Origin: Tribonema minus
Lineage: Eukaryota > Sar > Xanthophyceae > Tribonematales > Tribonemataceae
Assembly (NCBI GenBank): GCA_017506865.1
Contig: JAFCMP010000517.1
Span: 434,001-498,000 of the forward strand
DNA length: 64,000 nucleotides
Direction: 5' to 3'
The position numbers were made by a program, and so were the translations under genes. Of the stretch, positions 23,895 to 33,823 are shown piece by piece. The notes under the pieces are model-generated. The model made no database searches, was not told the DNA's origin, and worked only from the letters and a program-made list of their open reading frames with translations. Position 1 is the first letter of the stretch; each line of letters opens with the position of its first letter.

Positions 23895-24814
23895 GGCAGC
23901 GGCTGACGTGCAGCAGCCTGTGCGCAGCAGCAAGGGGGGGGGGGGCGTGCATCTGTTTGTGTGCAATGATGCCGGGGGACGAGAGACTCAGTTCTAACTC
24001 TGGCTGGTACAAGCTGTGTCAAAACGCATAGTTGATACAACATGACAGCAGAATACTCGAGCAGACGAGCATAGGGCATGAGGAATAATGCACTCGACTC
24101 GGCCTAGTCAAATGTATTTTAGCCTGCAATCGGCCCTTCTTAATCTATTTATAAAACCAATGTAACCAGGCTCTAATTCAGCCAAGGCTGCTGCGACATC
24201 AGCCATTGCTGCATACAAGCAGCGTTCTTAGGCTTCAATTTAGCTGCTTGCAGCAGCAGGAAGCATCGCACCAACGCTGCTGCGCGTGAAGCTGCGTGGC
24301 GCAGCCGCTGCTAACATGAGAATGTGGGACTTTCATGCAGCTCAATGAAGGTCGCCGTTGATCCCCAACAAGAAGAATATGTCCAGTGACCTCAACTATC
24401 GACAAGACGGCTAACGTTTTCGCTACTCGGATACTGTGTAAGACAAAGAAAGGCACCCTGACTGAATTTACATGCGTTGGGTCAGTAGTCAAACGCTTTA
24501 CTCAAACGCTTTTGAAAACGCAGCTTCTCCTGCTGCACAAACACAAACACGCGAAGCAGTACAGATCGCCAGATCGCTCAGGGCACTGTATCAGGCATAT
24601 GCACAGCTTACCTGGCGGACACGCTTAGCTGATGTAGCCTCTCAAGAACTGCCATTCAGAGCAGAGAGCACGCGCTTTACTTCATTAGAACAAAACACTT
24701 CAACTTGAAGTTTGTGATGCAAATCGGTGAGCGTGCAACATGTTTAGATGAGCTTCAACTGCAGCTGAGTGGAAGGGTGGAAAGGTCACGTGTGAAGCAT
24801 CTCTTCTTGAAGCC
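23895..24814. other. Intergenic region without recognised genes
   Basis: Only short frames without domain signatures are present. A perfect palindromic stem built on ACTTCAACTTGAAGT lies at 24697-24712, a member of the dispersed ACTTC/GAAGT motif family seen elsewhere in the window. Confidence 0.45.
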
Positions 24815-24944
24815 GCTGATCACGGCAAACTAGTCACAGGCAAACACGCGAGTCATGCGCCTGCCGTGAGCTTCAAGGTTGAGAGAGGGCCTCACAATAG
24901 GGTGCGGTAGTAGCTGAAGCACTTCCACAGGCCGTGAAGCGCAG

Positions 24945-26486
24945 ATGAGCGATGGTGCCCTCATGTCAGCGCGTGACAGGACTCAAGGCCCGTCGCTGGC
25001 GCAGCAAACTAGGGCGATCATGGCGCAGCTGGCGGAGCTCTTGCAGAAGCTTGAGCAGCAGGAAGAGCAACAGCAGCAGGAGCAACAGCGTCATCAGCAG
25101 CAATGCAAGGCGCAAGAGCAACAGCAGCACGCGATGAGCCTCATGCTGGAGGAGAACCGGCAGCAGCGCACTAAAATTCAGAACTGGAGGATGAGCACGG
25201 TATCGCAGTTCGAGACCTTCAACGGCAAAACGGGCAGCAACAGGAAAGGCTGCGGCAGCTGCAGGAGGTGAACAAGCAGCAGCGAGTCGCGAGCGAGCAG
25301 CAGCAGGGCAGGCTGCGTGAGCTGGAAGAGCAGAACAGGCAGCTCGCAATCGGAAACCAGCAGCGCGCGACGGAGGCTCAGCAGCGGCAGCAACGGCAGG
25401 TAACAAATGGGGTGCGGACGGCGCACGGGGTGAAATTCAGGGCGCCGCAGCATGCGGGCATGCTCGGAGGGGGCGTTCAAGGCTACCGTCAGATTTCGCC
25501 GCTACCGTCCCCGGCAAAACGCAATCCGCAGCCGTCGACAACAGCAACTACCAGCAGCAGTGGCGGCGGCGACGCTCATACAGCGGCCGTCACCGGACTG
25601 GTGAGGGAGGCGCTGACTGCGCCTGGCGCCGGCGAAGGCGACGACGACTGCAGCGGCGATGACCACAACATCCACTCACTGGATGACGACGCCGAAGCAA
25701 ACAGCAGCGTCAGCCAAGAGGAAGCCCAGATCAGTTGTCAAGAAAGCGAGGCGGACAGCACCTACATCGACAGCGACTCCGGCGAGCGTGCTGGCAGCAC
25801 CTGCGACAAGCGTCCGGCGGGCGACGCTGGCAGTGGCGCAAGCAGCGACGCCTGGGACTCCGATAGCAGCAACAGCGTGACGCTGGCGAGAAAGTGCGCG
25901 CGTATCGCCGGTCCCGCGAACGGCATCCCTCGCCGACGTGCAGCACCCGCATCCAGTGCTTCGCGGTTGCCCGCTTCAACTGGCAGCGCTGGAGAAGCAG
26001 CCGGGGGAAGGACAGGGAAGGCGAAGGGCAAAGGGAGTGCCGAGCGTCCACCACCGAAGCAGCAGCGCAAATTGTGCCCGCACGGCAGGCAACGATACTC
26101 CTGCAAGGATTGTGGTGGTGCGGGGATCTGCGAGCACGGCAGACGACGCAGCAGGTGCAAGGACTGTGGCGGTGTGAGTGTATGCAAGCACGGCAGGCAG
26201 CGGTACGCCTGCAGGGACTGTGGGGGGTCGGGCGTTTGCGAGCACAACAGGCAAAAGTACCTTTGCAAGGAGTGTGGTGGCACGGGCGTATGTGAGCACG
26301 GCAGGCTGGTGCAAGGATTGCGGCGGCGGGGGTATATGCGAGCACGGCAGGCAGCGGCACCGGTGCAAGGACTGTGGGGGGTCGGGCATTTGCGAACACA
26401 ACAGGCAGCGGTACCACTGCAGGGAGTGCGGTGGACCGGGGATATGCAACCATGGCAAGCAACGTCGCTACTGCAAAGACTGCTAA
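24945..26486 (+). pseudogene. Coiled-coil / tandem CxH-CxxC repeat protein, copy A (frame-disrupted)
   Basis: The start is the ATG at 24945. Residues 1-75 are a Gln/Glu-rich coiled coil. After about 25175 the coiled coil continues in another frame (25175-26305), through an acidic Ser/Asp-rich segment and a basic Arg/Lys stretch. Tandem 18-residue repeats of the pattern C-x-H-x6-C-x2-C-x5 follow (eight CxH units counting the last part). At 26305/26306 an 8-nt block present in copy B is missing. The final repeats (26306-26486) therefore lie in a third frame, ending CKDC. Cys/His spacing suggests zinc binding. Similar CEHGR..CK.CGG repeats are, as far as I recall, common in algal genomes, with unknown function. 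The first frame change is shared with copy B and so is older than the duplication. The deletion is specific to copy A. Confidence 0.72.
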
Positions 26487-27108
26487 CTTTAACAGCACAG
26501 CAATGCATGAGGACACTTTGGCACCATGCGCTTAATATGTCACTTCTAAACGTGCCACATTGGATTAATGCTTGCTGCAAAGTTTGTGTGGCTTTTTTGT
26601 TCTTTCGCATTTGTCATCAATGTGTTGCCATTGCCTGCGTTTGCTCTGCATGCCTCGCCTGCTTTGACTACCCACACAATCAATCCATTGGCTGTGCAGT
26701 TCCACAGCTTAGCCGCCCTTGCATAGCTGTGGCTGAACTCGCCTAAATTGGTGTGCATGTGCCTAGTTACTAATGGTTCACGATGCCTGCAAGAACAGCA
26801 TACAGTATGCATCATGAGGTAGCTTCTTGCTCAGTCACATGATCGGGTGCACGCATGTATTTGAGGTTTGCAGATGCAATACGACTGCAAACGGCGCCGC
26901 GGTACATGGAGATGCTTCAGCACCACGGTATTGGTCTGTCACTTTTGCATGTGCTGCAATCAGCCGCACAATGCGCAGCCACAACTTGAATGCGAGTTCG
27001 CTGCCGGCAAAGCGCCGCCGACCGTAGACATGTGTGCCTAGGTGTTGTCGATGCAACGCATCTCGGTACCTGTGCTGCAATAATAGTGTCGAGGCAACGC
27101 ATCTCGGT

Positions 27109-27284
27109 ATGTACTTTTATTAATTTCGCTTCGCAAGGGGCGCGAAAAGCCCTCTCTTTGGATGTGCACTCAATGCAACATTCCTTCTCCGAAGAGAGTA
27201 TGTACTTTTCATTAATTCTCGCTCAGGGCGCGAAAAAGCCCAGATGATTGGCATCTAGCTGTAAGGAATCTACATGTCGTATGA
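27109..27284. repeat. Two diverged copies of a ~85-bp dispersed repeat
   Basis: 27109-27195 and 27196-27284 both begin TATGTACTTTT, continue with ATTAATT and reach GGCGCGAAAA-GCCC. The second copy ends with TCTACATGT. A third copy lies in a dynein intron at 54515-54606. The two copies here form the 3' tail of the retrotransposon insertion. Confidence 0.75.
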
Positions 27285-29043
27285 CAGTCTGAAAGTGTCG
27301 CAACGACAACCACTCAAACGCCGCCGCCGCCAAATGGCATCTCGGGGTCCTCCCCTACGTCCTCCTCCATGTGCCCCCCCCCCTGGATTCTGCCATGTGT
27401 GTCATGACACGGCCAGAGTACGCCATGTGGAGCGCTGCCGACAGTGCCGAGCGTAAGCGCGCCAGGGCGATGCCCTTGAGAGCTTTAGGGCGCGCTCCTC
27501 CGGGCACTGACATCCTGCTGGCATACTCCGTCGCCACAGCCTCCAGCAGCTTCCGCCCCTGCTCCCCGATGCTGCCAAATGACCCTATTGCCAAAGTGGC
27601 AAGTTTGTAGCAATTCTGATCATAATGACCAGAATAGTGGGTAGTCTTGGCGTCCTCTTGGTCGCGGCAGCATCGCTCGGGGTCTGCTGCAGTCTTCGCC
27701 GCCCGCGACGCCACCTGTGCCTCGAAGCAGGTAACGTCCACCATGAGCGGTAGGTGGCGTGTCGGGTCGTCGTAGCCGGTCACCGGGAAGGCGTTGGCAG
27801 GCAGCACGATGTCCATCCTGCGACTCCCCGGCGGCCCGGCGGATCCCAGAAGTGGCGTGTAGTCCTCGCCCACCAGTCCCGTTTTGAGGTATTGCCGCAG
27901 CATGCGCTGCGTGGCCCTCTTGACGCTATTGTGGACGATGGTGTCGTGCGCCTTGACGCGTGGCGCTTGACACAGCCGTGCATGCAGGGTGCCGCCCGGC
28001 GACTTCCCGCACAGCTTGCAGCCTGCCGTCTGCTCCTCTACTCCGATGGCGCGTTTGACGGCCAGCTGCCAGGATAGGCCATCGAACGAAGCCGTTGTAG
28101 AGTACATGGGCTCGTTGAGGAATGCCATGCCGATCGAGTGCATGTGGCGCTGCGACCGGAATCGAGCCAGTGCTTGCGTGCGTTGCGTGCCCTGCGGCAG
28201 CTGTTGCAGGTCCGCCTCCACCTTATCTGCAAGCTCGGTAGCGACGGCATCTGCAAGCGCACTCTGATTGGGGCGCTTCAGGCTACACTGCAGCTGCAGA
28301 GCACTGGCGTCAAGTACGCAAGCAGCATCCGCACCAGTGCCACCACCTGCTGTCGGCCGCAGCGGCGGCTGCTGCATAGGTGGTTGCTGCTGCAGTGGCG
28401 TTAGCGCTGGTGGCAGTATATGTTCCAGCTTGTCACCTGTTGCTGCACGTAGAGATGCGGCAGCTGTGGCGATCGTCCGCATGAGGGGCAGGCGCGCCAT
28501 CTGTGCTGCTGCTGCGCCTTGTAGCATTGCTGGTGTGGAACGCGCAGCGCCTGCATTGACGGCGGCCGCTGCTGCGTGCGCTGGTGCTGCAGCTGCGCCG
28601 CCTGCCGTTGCTGCTGCTGCCAGTGGTGTTGCTGCTGCCGCAGGTGTTGGTGCAGCACCTGCCGCATTGGCCGCTGCCACCGCCATTGCCGCTTTCGCAG
28701 CCGGCACGGTTGCGGCGCCGCCTGCCGATGCTGCTCCTGTTGCAGGTGCTGCAGTAGCCCTTAGGCTAGTAGGGCCTGGAGCAGCTGTGTTGCCTATGCC
28801 CGCAGCCGCTGCTGTTGATGCTGCAGTCAGTGATGCCGCCGAGGCCACTTGAGGTGCAACATGCGCTGCCGCTGCTGCAGCAGCCTCTGATGCTGGAGCA
28901 GCTGCTGCTGCCGCCGCTGCTGCTGCCGCCGGAGTAGTTGCGCCGTGCGCCGCCGCTGCTGCTGCCGCTGGTGCCGCCTGTGCTGCCGCCGCGGCCCCTG
29001 ATCCAGCGGCAGCTGCGTCGTGTGTTGCCGGAATGGCTGCACT
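27115..29043 (-). mobile_element. 5'-truncated non-LTR retrotransposon with CCHC and restriction-like endonuclease tail
   Basis: This 1.9-kb insertion splits copy A; copy B (33231-33247) preserves the uninterrupted site. It is flanked by imperfect direct repeats (GGTATGTAC at 27106-27114, GGTACCTGTAC at 29044-29054), read as a target-site duplication. On the minus strand the open frame is still open at the 5' boundary, so the element is truncated within its Ala-rich region and lacks the reverse transcriptase domain. The 3' tail (27115-27284) contains two diverged copies of an ~85-bp repeat and ends with TAATAAAAGTAC. No long poly(A) is present. Confidence 0.75.
27355..28848 (-). CDS. Retrotransposon C-terminal ORF: Ala-rich region, CCHC knuckle, RLE-like domain
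   Basis: The frame is open from the insertion edge (about 29043) to the stop at 27355. The given start is the first usual internal start and has no special support. The first ~130 residues are Ala-rich low complexity. A knuckle C-x2-C-x8-H-x3-C (CKLCGKSPGGTLHARLC) is followed by RRMDIV, about 20 residues, then LMVDVTCFEA and a KTTHYSGHYDQ segment. This order (CCHC, then R/PD...D...K..Y) is the C-terminal arrangement of non-LTR retrotransposons with a restriction-like endonuclease. The assignment is from motif spacing only. No stop interrupts the remaining part, so the insertion looks fairly young. Domestication as a host gene is possible but unsupported. Confidence 0.68.
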   Translation of the reverse strand: MASAASLTAASTAAAAGIGNTAAPGPTSLRATAAPATGAASAGGAATVPAAKAAMAVAAANAAGAAPTPAAAATPLAAAATAGGAAAAPAHAAAAAVNAGAARSTPAMLQGAAAAQMARLPLMRTIATAAASLRAATGDKLEHILPPALTPLQQQPPMQQPPLRPTAGGGTGADAACVLDASALQLQCSLKRPNQSALADAVATELADKVEADLQQLPQGTQRTQALARFRSQRHMHSIGMAFLNEPMYSTTASFDGLSWQLAVKRAIGVEEQTAGCKLCGKSPGGTLHARLCQAPRVKAHDTIVHNSVKRATQRMLRQYLKTGLVGEDYTPLLGSAGPPGSRRMDIVLPANAFPVTGYDDPTRHLPLMVDVTCFEAQVASRAAKTAADPERCCRDQEDAKTTHYSGHYDQNCYKLATLAIGSFGSIGEQGRKLLEAVATEYASRMSVPGGARPKALKGIALARLRSALSAALHMAYSGRVMTHMAESRGGGTWRRT

Positions 29044-29275
29044 GGTACCTGTACGAAATCATGTTGTATGCATATCTTGTGAATGACTCTTTGCGAATCG
29101 ATCGTATGAGATACTACAGTGCCCATCAGTCATACCTGATATTTACTGAACGCCGTAAAAAGAATGAATTTGAGGATCACCATACAGGGGGCACATACCT
29201 ATTGTCATAGTCCCATTGTACATGCATGATCAACATGGGAACAACACCAACGTTACAAAAAGACACCAAGGATTT

Positions 29276-30852
29276 CACTTCAACCTTGAAGTTTCTGGGT
29301 CGTAGGTAGGTAGGTAGGACTAGGACGACGTGCCGTGTGCAGAACGATTTGGCGACTTAGGCCGAGAGGCGCTGGCGGCTGGGGCTTGGGCGAGAACCTA
29401 GGGGACTGGCGAAAACGAGGCTCTTGAATTGACACGTGGACAGGCTCAGAGGGCTTTCACTAGACAGATTCACTGTGACGCGTGTTATTTTGACACGTGT
29501 CGCACGCTCAGCCGGTGACCTCCACTCCTGCCACCGTCATCAGCGCCCACACCGTACAGCAAAGCAGGAAGCAGCTGCAAGCAGGCTACGCGACGTCAGT
29601 GGCAACAGCTATCGTCAAGACCTGGAGCTGCACCTGCAATGTTGACAGGAAGAGCAGTTCAAAGCACCTGACGACGTCGTGCTGGCGCCTTGTTGGCGCC
29701 CGGAATTTCTACTCTGCTGGAGTGCGTTGAAAAGCAGCAGTGCCAGCAGCTCAGGACGTGCTGAAGGTTGGCGCGCGCTCACGGAGTTGTTGGGAGCGTC
29801 AGCCATGCCAGCAGCGCAACAGCAGAGCCGACAGCACCACCAGCAGCAGCAGCAGCACCAGCATCACAGCAGTAACCTCGTACAGAGGCGCTATTATGGG
29901 CTGATGATCGTGGCGCTCACGATTTTGCTACATCTACTCCTCGGGAATGTTGCCCATTAAGCAGGCGACGGGGCTTGTGGCTGGGGCTCGCTTGTGGGAT
30001 CGCCGCCAGCCGCTGCCGCAGCAGCAGCGTCGGCAGCTCAGGATGCACCTATGAAGTGCAGCGCGCTCGGAGCGTCTGCAGTGCTGTGTAGAGGCACTGG
30101 CGCCCGTTGGCGCCCAGGATTGCGATGCCCACTCCTTTAGAATGTTGCCCAGATGCAGAGGACAAAGCTGGGGGCGGAGCGCGCTTGTGGAGATGCAGAG
30201 GACAAAGCTGGGGGCGGAGCGCGCTTGTGGGGTTGCTGCCAGCAACAGCAGCCCTTGGGGCGCTGCTAGCTATTGAAGCGCGCTTGTGGACTCGTTGGCA
30301 GCAGCAGCAGCAGCTGCGCCAGCGGGACCTGCATTCGTTTTGCACCTCATGCAAAAGCACCATCTTGGGGCCTATGGATTATATATAATGGCCCATGATT
30401 GCTACGACCACTCCTGTGGAGTGTTGCCCACATCAGGATGCAGTGGGGGCTGGAGCGCATTACGTTTTGCGCGCTTGCCAGCAGCAGCACGGCAGCTTTT
30501 CCGGACCTACCTGTGAGGGCACATATCGCGGGGGGCTGATGGCGCCTAGAAATGCTGCAATTACAACGACGCTGGAGTGGACCTTGAGCACCGCAAAGCA
30601 GCTGCAACTGCCAGGGAGGGTATGTAGTAGTGGTAGCTGTATTTGGGTGGGGACGAGGTGCACCCTACGTGCGCTGTGAGCCAGTCGCTATATATATACA
30701 TATCGGTATGGTCTATACTGCATATGCTCTGGATGACACCATTTTTTTGGCACCTACATACCACTCTAAGTAGGTAGCATTGAACAATGAAAAAAGTACA
30801 GTAACGCGCGTGCTGAGCCAAAAAAGTACAAAGCGCCCTTAAGGTCTTAAGG
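29276..30852. other. Repeat-rich stretch without a supported gene
   Basis: CAG-rich tracts and degenerate repeats recur at about 29905, 30110, 30390 and 30540, each built around CACTCCT...GAGTGTTGCCCA and GGCGCC...TGCGAT. A perfect 40-bp tandem duplication occupies 30151-30230. No frame carries a recognisable domain. Confidence 0.5.
30151..30230. repeat. Perfect 40-bp tandem duplication
   Basis: Positions 30151-30190 and 30191-30230 are identical (starting AGATGCAGAGGACAAAGCTG, ending GCGCTTGTGG). Confidence 0.95.
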
Positions 30853-31059
30853 CTCGGCACTGTCGGCAGCGCTCCGCATGGCGTACTCTGGCCGTGTGAT
30901 GACACACATGGCAGAATCCAGGGGGGGGGGGCACATGGGGAGGATCTCGAGATGCCATTTGGCGGCGGCGGCGTTTGAGGTTGTCATTGAGACACTTTGC
31001 GGCGTTTGAGGTTGTCATTGAGACACTTTTGAAATTTCAGACTGTCACACGACATGTAG
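30853..31059 (+). mobile_element. 3'-end fragment of the same retrotransposon, opposite orientation
   Basis: This segment is the reverse complement of about 27273-27465, from GGCACTGTCGGCAGCGCTCC to CGACATGTAG. It holds only the last coding residues and start of the 3' UTR. It contains a tandem duplication of the GGCGTTTGAGGTTGTCATTG block (about 30967-31028), present once in the other copy. It is 5'-truncated and dead, and it stops at CATGTAG without the two ~85-bp tail repeats. Confidence 0.8.
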
Positions 31060-31349
31060 TTTCCGCACAGCGAGCTTCAAATTAGAGGCGTGGCTACTCT
31101 CCTATCTCTGCGCAGGCTTCAACGCTCATGAGCCTGGTGAAGTGTTTTTTTTTTCGACATGGAAGTCAATTCAACTGCAAATTGAACTGTAGTACCATCT
31201 TCATACACACAAGAAAAATCCTTGACTGATGAAGTCAGGAGTACGAGATTGAGACTGGCGAGAGGGATGGCAGCTCACGCAAAGTGATTATGCAACACAC
31301 CCATGACGTTCAAAACTTACGGGTGAGTCTGCAAGCTGGAGTGGCGAGT

Positions 31350-33470
31350 CAACTCTTTCATCGGCAAACAGGCGAGTCATCGCTGCACGTGAGCTTCAAG
31401 GTTGAACGCGCAACGAGAGACGCCACTCACAGGTGGGCTAGTAGCTGGAGCACTTTCACGGGCCGTGAAGCGCAGATGAGTGACGGTGCCCTCATGTCAG
31501 CGCGTGACAGGACTCAAGGCCCGTCGCTGGCGCAGCAAACTAGGGCGATCATGGCGCAGCTGGCGGAGCTCTTGCAGAAGCTTGAGCAGCAGGAAGAGCA
31601 ACAGCAGCAGGAGCAACAGCGTCATCAGCAGCAATGCAAGGCGCAAGAGCAACAGCAGCACGCGATGAGCCTCATGCTGGAGGAGAACCGGCAGCAGCGC
31701 ACTAAAATTCAGAACTGGAGGATGAGCACGGTATCGCAGTTCGAGACCTTCAACAGCAAAACGGGCAGCACCAGGAGAGGCTGCGGCAGCTGGAGGACGC
31801 AACCAAAGCCCATGCAGCGGCGGTCACCAAGCTGGTGAGGTGGGCGTCAGCTGCGCGTGGCGCCGGCGGAGGCGACGACGACGGCAGCGGCGACGACCAC
31901 AGCGTCCACTCACTGGACGACGAGACCGAGGCTGACAGCAGCGTCAGCCAAGACGAAGCCGAGAACAGCCATCAAGAAAGCGAGGTGGACACCGATGCTG
32001 GTGGCTCGGACGCCTCCGACAGCACCTACATCGACAGCGACTCCGGAGAACGTGCTGGCAGCACCTGCGACAAGCGTTCGGCGGGCGACGCTGGCAGTGG
32101 CGCAAGCAGCGACGCCTGGGACTCCGATAGCAGCAACAACGTGACGCCAGCGAGGAAGTGCGCACGTATTGCCGGTCCCACAAACGGCATCCCTCGCCGA
32201 CGTGCAGCAGCCGCATCCAGTGCTTCGCGATCGCCCCCCACACCCGGCAGCGCTGGAGACCCAGCCCGGGGAACGACAGGGAAGGCGAAGGGTAAACGGA
32301 GTGCCAAGCGTCCGCACCCGAAGCAGCAGCGCAAATTGTGCCCGCACGGCAGGCAACAATACAGCTGCAAGGACTGTGGCGGTGCGGGGATCTGCGAGCA
32401 CGGCAGGCTCCGGTACTCCTGCAAGGACTGTGGTGGCGCAGGCAATTGTGAGCATGGCAGGCAACGCAGCAGGTGCAAGGACTGTGCCGGCACGGGTTTA
32501 TGCCAGCACGGCAGGGTGCAAAACCAGTGCAAGAAGTGTGGTGGCACGGGCGTATGTGAGCACGGCAGGCTTCGCAGCTGGTGCAAGGATTGCGGCGGCG
32601 GGGGTATATGCGAGCACGGCAGGCAGCGGCACCGGTGCAAGGACTGTGGGGGGTCGGGCATTTGCGAACACAACAGGCAGCGGTACCACTGCAGGGAGTG
32701 TGGTGGGCCGGGCATATGTGACCATGGCAAGCGGCGCAATCGTTGCAACGAATGCACACGGCGCCGTGGTACATAAAGCTGCTTCGGCACCACAGTGTTG
32801 GTCTGTGGCATTTGCATGTGCTATGATCAGCCACTGCCTCTCTGATTTTACAAAGATATGATGCCTGCGTGTTTTAATTGTTGGTGTCTGGACTGCAAGT
32901 GATGATGTCAACATGTCGCCATCGCCTGCGGCTGCTCAAGACGCATCGCCTGCTCAGCTGCACGCAGTGCCCACCCACATGCAGCTGCCCCATCTGCTGT
33001 GCCACCGTCTAGCCTACTAGTACACACCTTGCAGCGTTTTCTGCACATGCATACGTTGGGGTCAGAGTGTGCTGGTTTTGCGCACTGACATCATGGCGCA
33101 CAATGCGCAGCCACGATGCGAGTTCGCTGCCGGCGAAGCGCCGCCGACCATAGACGTGTGCGCCTAGGTGTTGTCAATGCAACGCATCTCGGTACCTGTG
33201 CTGCAATAATAGTGTCGAGGCAACGCATCTCAGTACTTGTACGAAATCGTGTTGTGCACATCTTGGAATGGCTCTTTGCAAAACGACAGCATCAGATACT
33301 ACAGTGTTCATCAGTCATACCTGGTGATTACTGGACGCTGTGAATTCGAGCGAGGATCCGTGAGTGACTCACCATACAGGGCGCAACATATCTACTGCCA
33401 TGGTCCCACTATACCATGTATGATCAACATGGGAACAGCGCCAACCTTACGCGGTGCACCAAGTCTTCGC
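31350..33470 (+). repeat. Copy B of the ~2-kb duplicated unit
   Basis: It is collinear with copy A at both ends (GGCGAGTCAT and GAGCTTCAAGGTTG at the left, ATCAACATGGGAACA at the right) and retains the site into which the retrotransposon inserted in copy A. About 265 bp (32836-33100) sit at a different place relative to copy A. The copies lie about 6.5 kb apart in direct orientation. Confidence 0.78.
31476..32776 (+). pseudogene. Coiled-coil / tandem CxH-CxxC repeat protein, copy B (one internal frame change)
   Basis: Start ATG 31476. The Gln-rich coiled coil (31476 to about 31705) is nearly identical to copy A. It then continues in a different frame (31706-32776) through an acidic Ser/Asp segment with YIDSDSGERAGS, a basic stretch and eight uninterrupted repeats C-x-H-x6-C-x2-C-x5, 18 residues each, ending CNECTRRRGT. 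The downstream half alone would give about 340 aa with all Cys/His in place, so a shorter protein from an internal start is conceivable. An alternative is translational frameshifting or a missed splice. I saw no canonical slippery heptamer and no usable intron at the switch. Zinc binding is inferred from Cys/His spacing and the function is unknown. Confidence 0.6.
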
Positions 33471-33823
33471 TTGGCTAGAGAGCAGCTGCTGTTGCTTGCT
33501 TGAATCGCCTGAGCACTTGCAGGAATGCCCTCAGCATGCATCTCTGGTGACTCATGCAAACGAGCAGATGACATATGGTGCAAGGCAAAACAACAACACC
33601 GTACCCTCTGCGCACACAGCCAGCGCGCGGACCACAAAGCAGGGAGAAACGGTGTATTTGTGATGAGTTCCAACACAATGGCTGCGTCAGCGCGTGCGCA
33701 AACGGCAAAGTATCCCTCTACAGTCCCCCCCCCCTCACCATTTGAAAACTCCCACCTCTAAGCAGCCCCAAGCTACCGCGACAAAATGCAAACCATGTCA
33801 GTGGACACGCCCCGAAGGCCGCT
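33471..33823. other. Intergenic gap
   Basis: No gene is visible. The segment separates copy B from the stop codon of the minus-strand CBM/EF-hand gene and probably contains that gene's 3' UTR. Confidence 0.5.

Larger units (their letters stand above)
24815..29275 (+). repeat. Copy A of a ~2-kb duplicated unit, split by a retrotransposon
   Basis: 24815-27114 and 29044-29275 together match copy B (about 31350-33470). The match includes the coiled-coil/CxH-CxxC gene and a shared 3' block (GCGAGTTCGCTGCCGG, TGTACGAAATC, TCAGTCATACCTG). Copy A is interrupted at 27115-29043 by an insertion absent from copy B. The region around 26470-26980 is arranged differently in the two copies. I found no terminal inverted repeats, so it may be a segmental duplication or a mobile unit of unknown type. 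Confidence 0.8.

Noticed and set aside
25170-25271. Programmed -1 frameshift site in the coiled-coil genes
   Set aside because: The region shows no canonical X-XXY-YYZ slippery heptamer; kept only as one of several possibilities.
25731-26610. Cys-rich minus-strand frames over the CxH-CxxC repeats
   Set aside because: They are reverse-strand readings of the tandem repeats; Cys content is caused by the repeat codons.
27355-28848. Calling the minus-strand ORF a host gene
   Set aside because: The CCHC plus endonuclease-like order, empty site, target repeats and truncated second copy point to a retrotransposon.
28268-28852. Ala-rich plus-strand frame
   Set aside because: It is the complement of the Ala-coding low-complexity part of the minus-strand retrotransposon ORF.
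24815-33470. Calling the ~2-kb duplication a DNA transposon
   Set aside because: No terminal inverted repeats or target duplication could be found at its borders.
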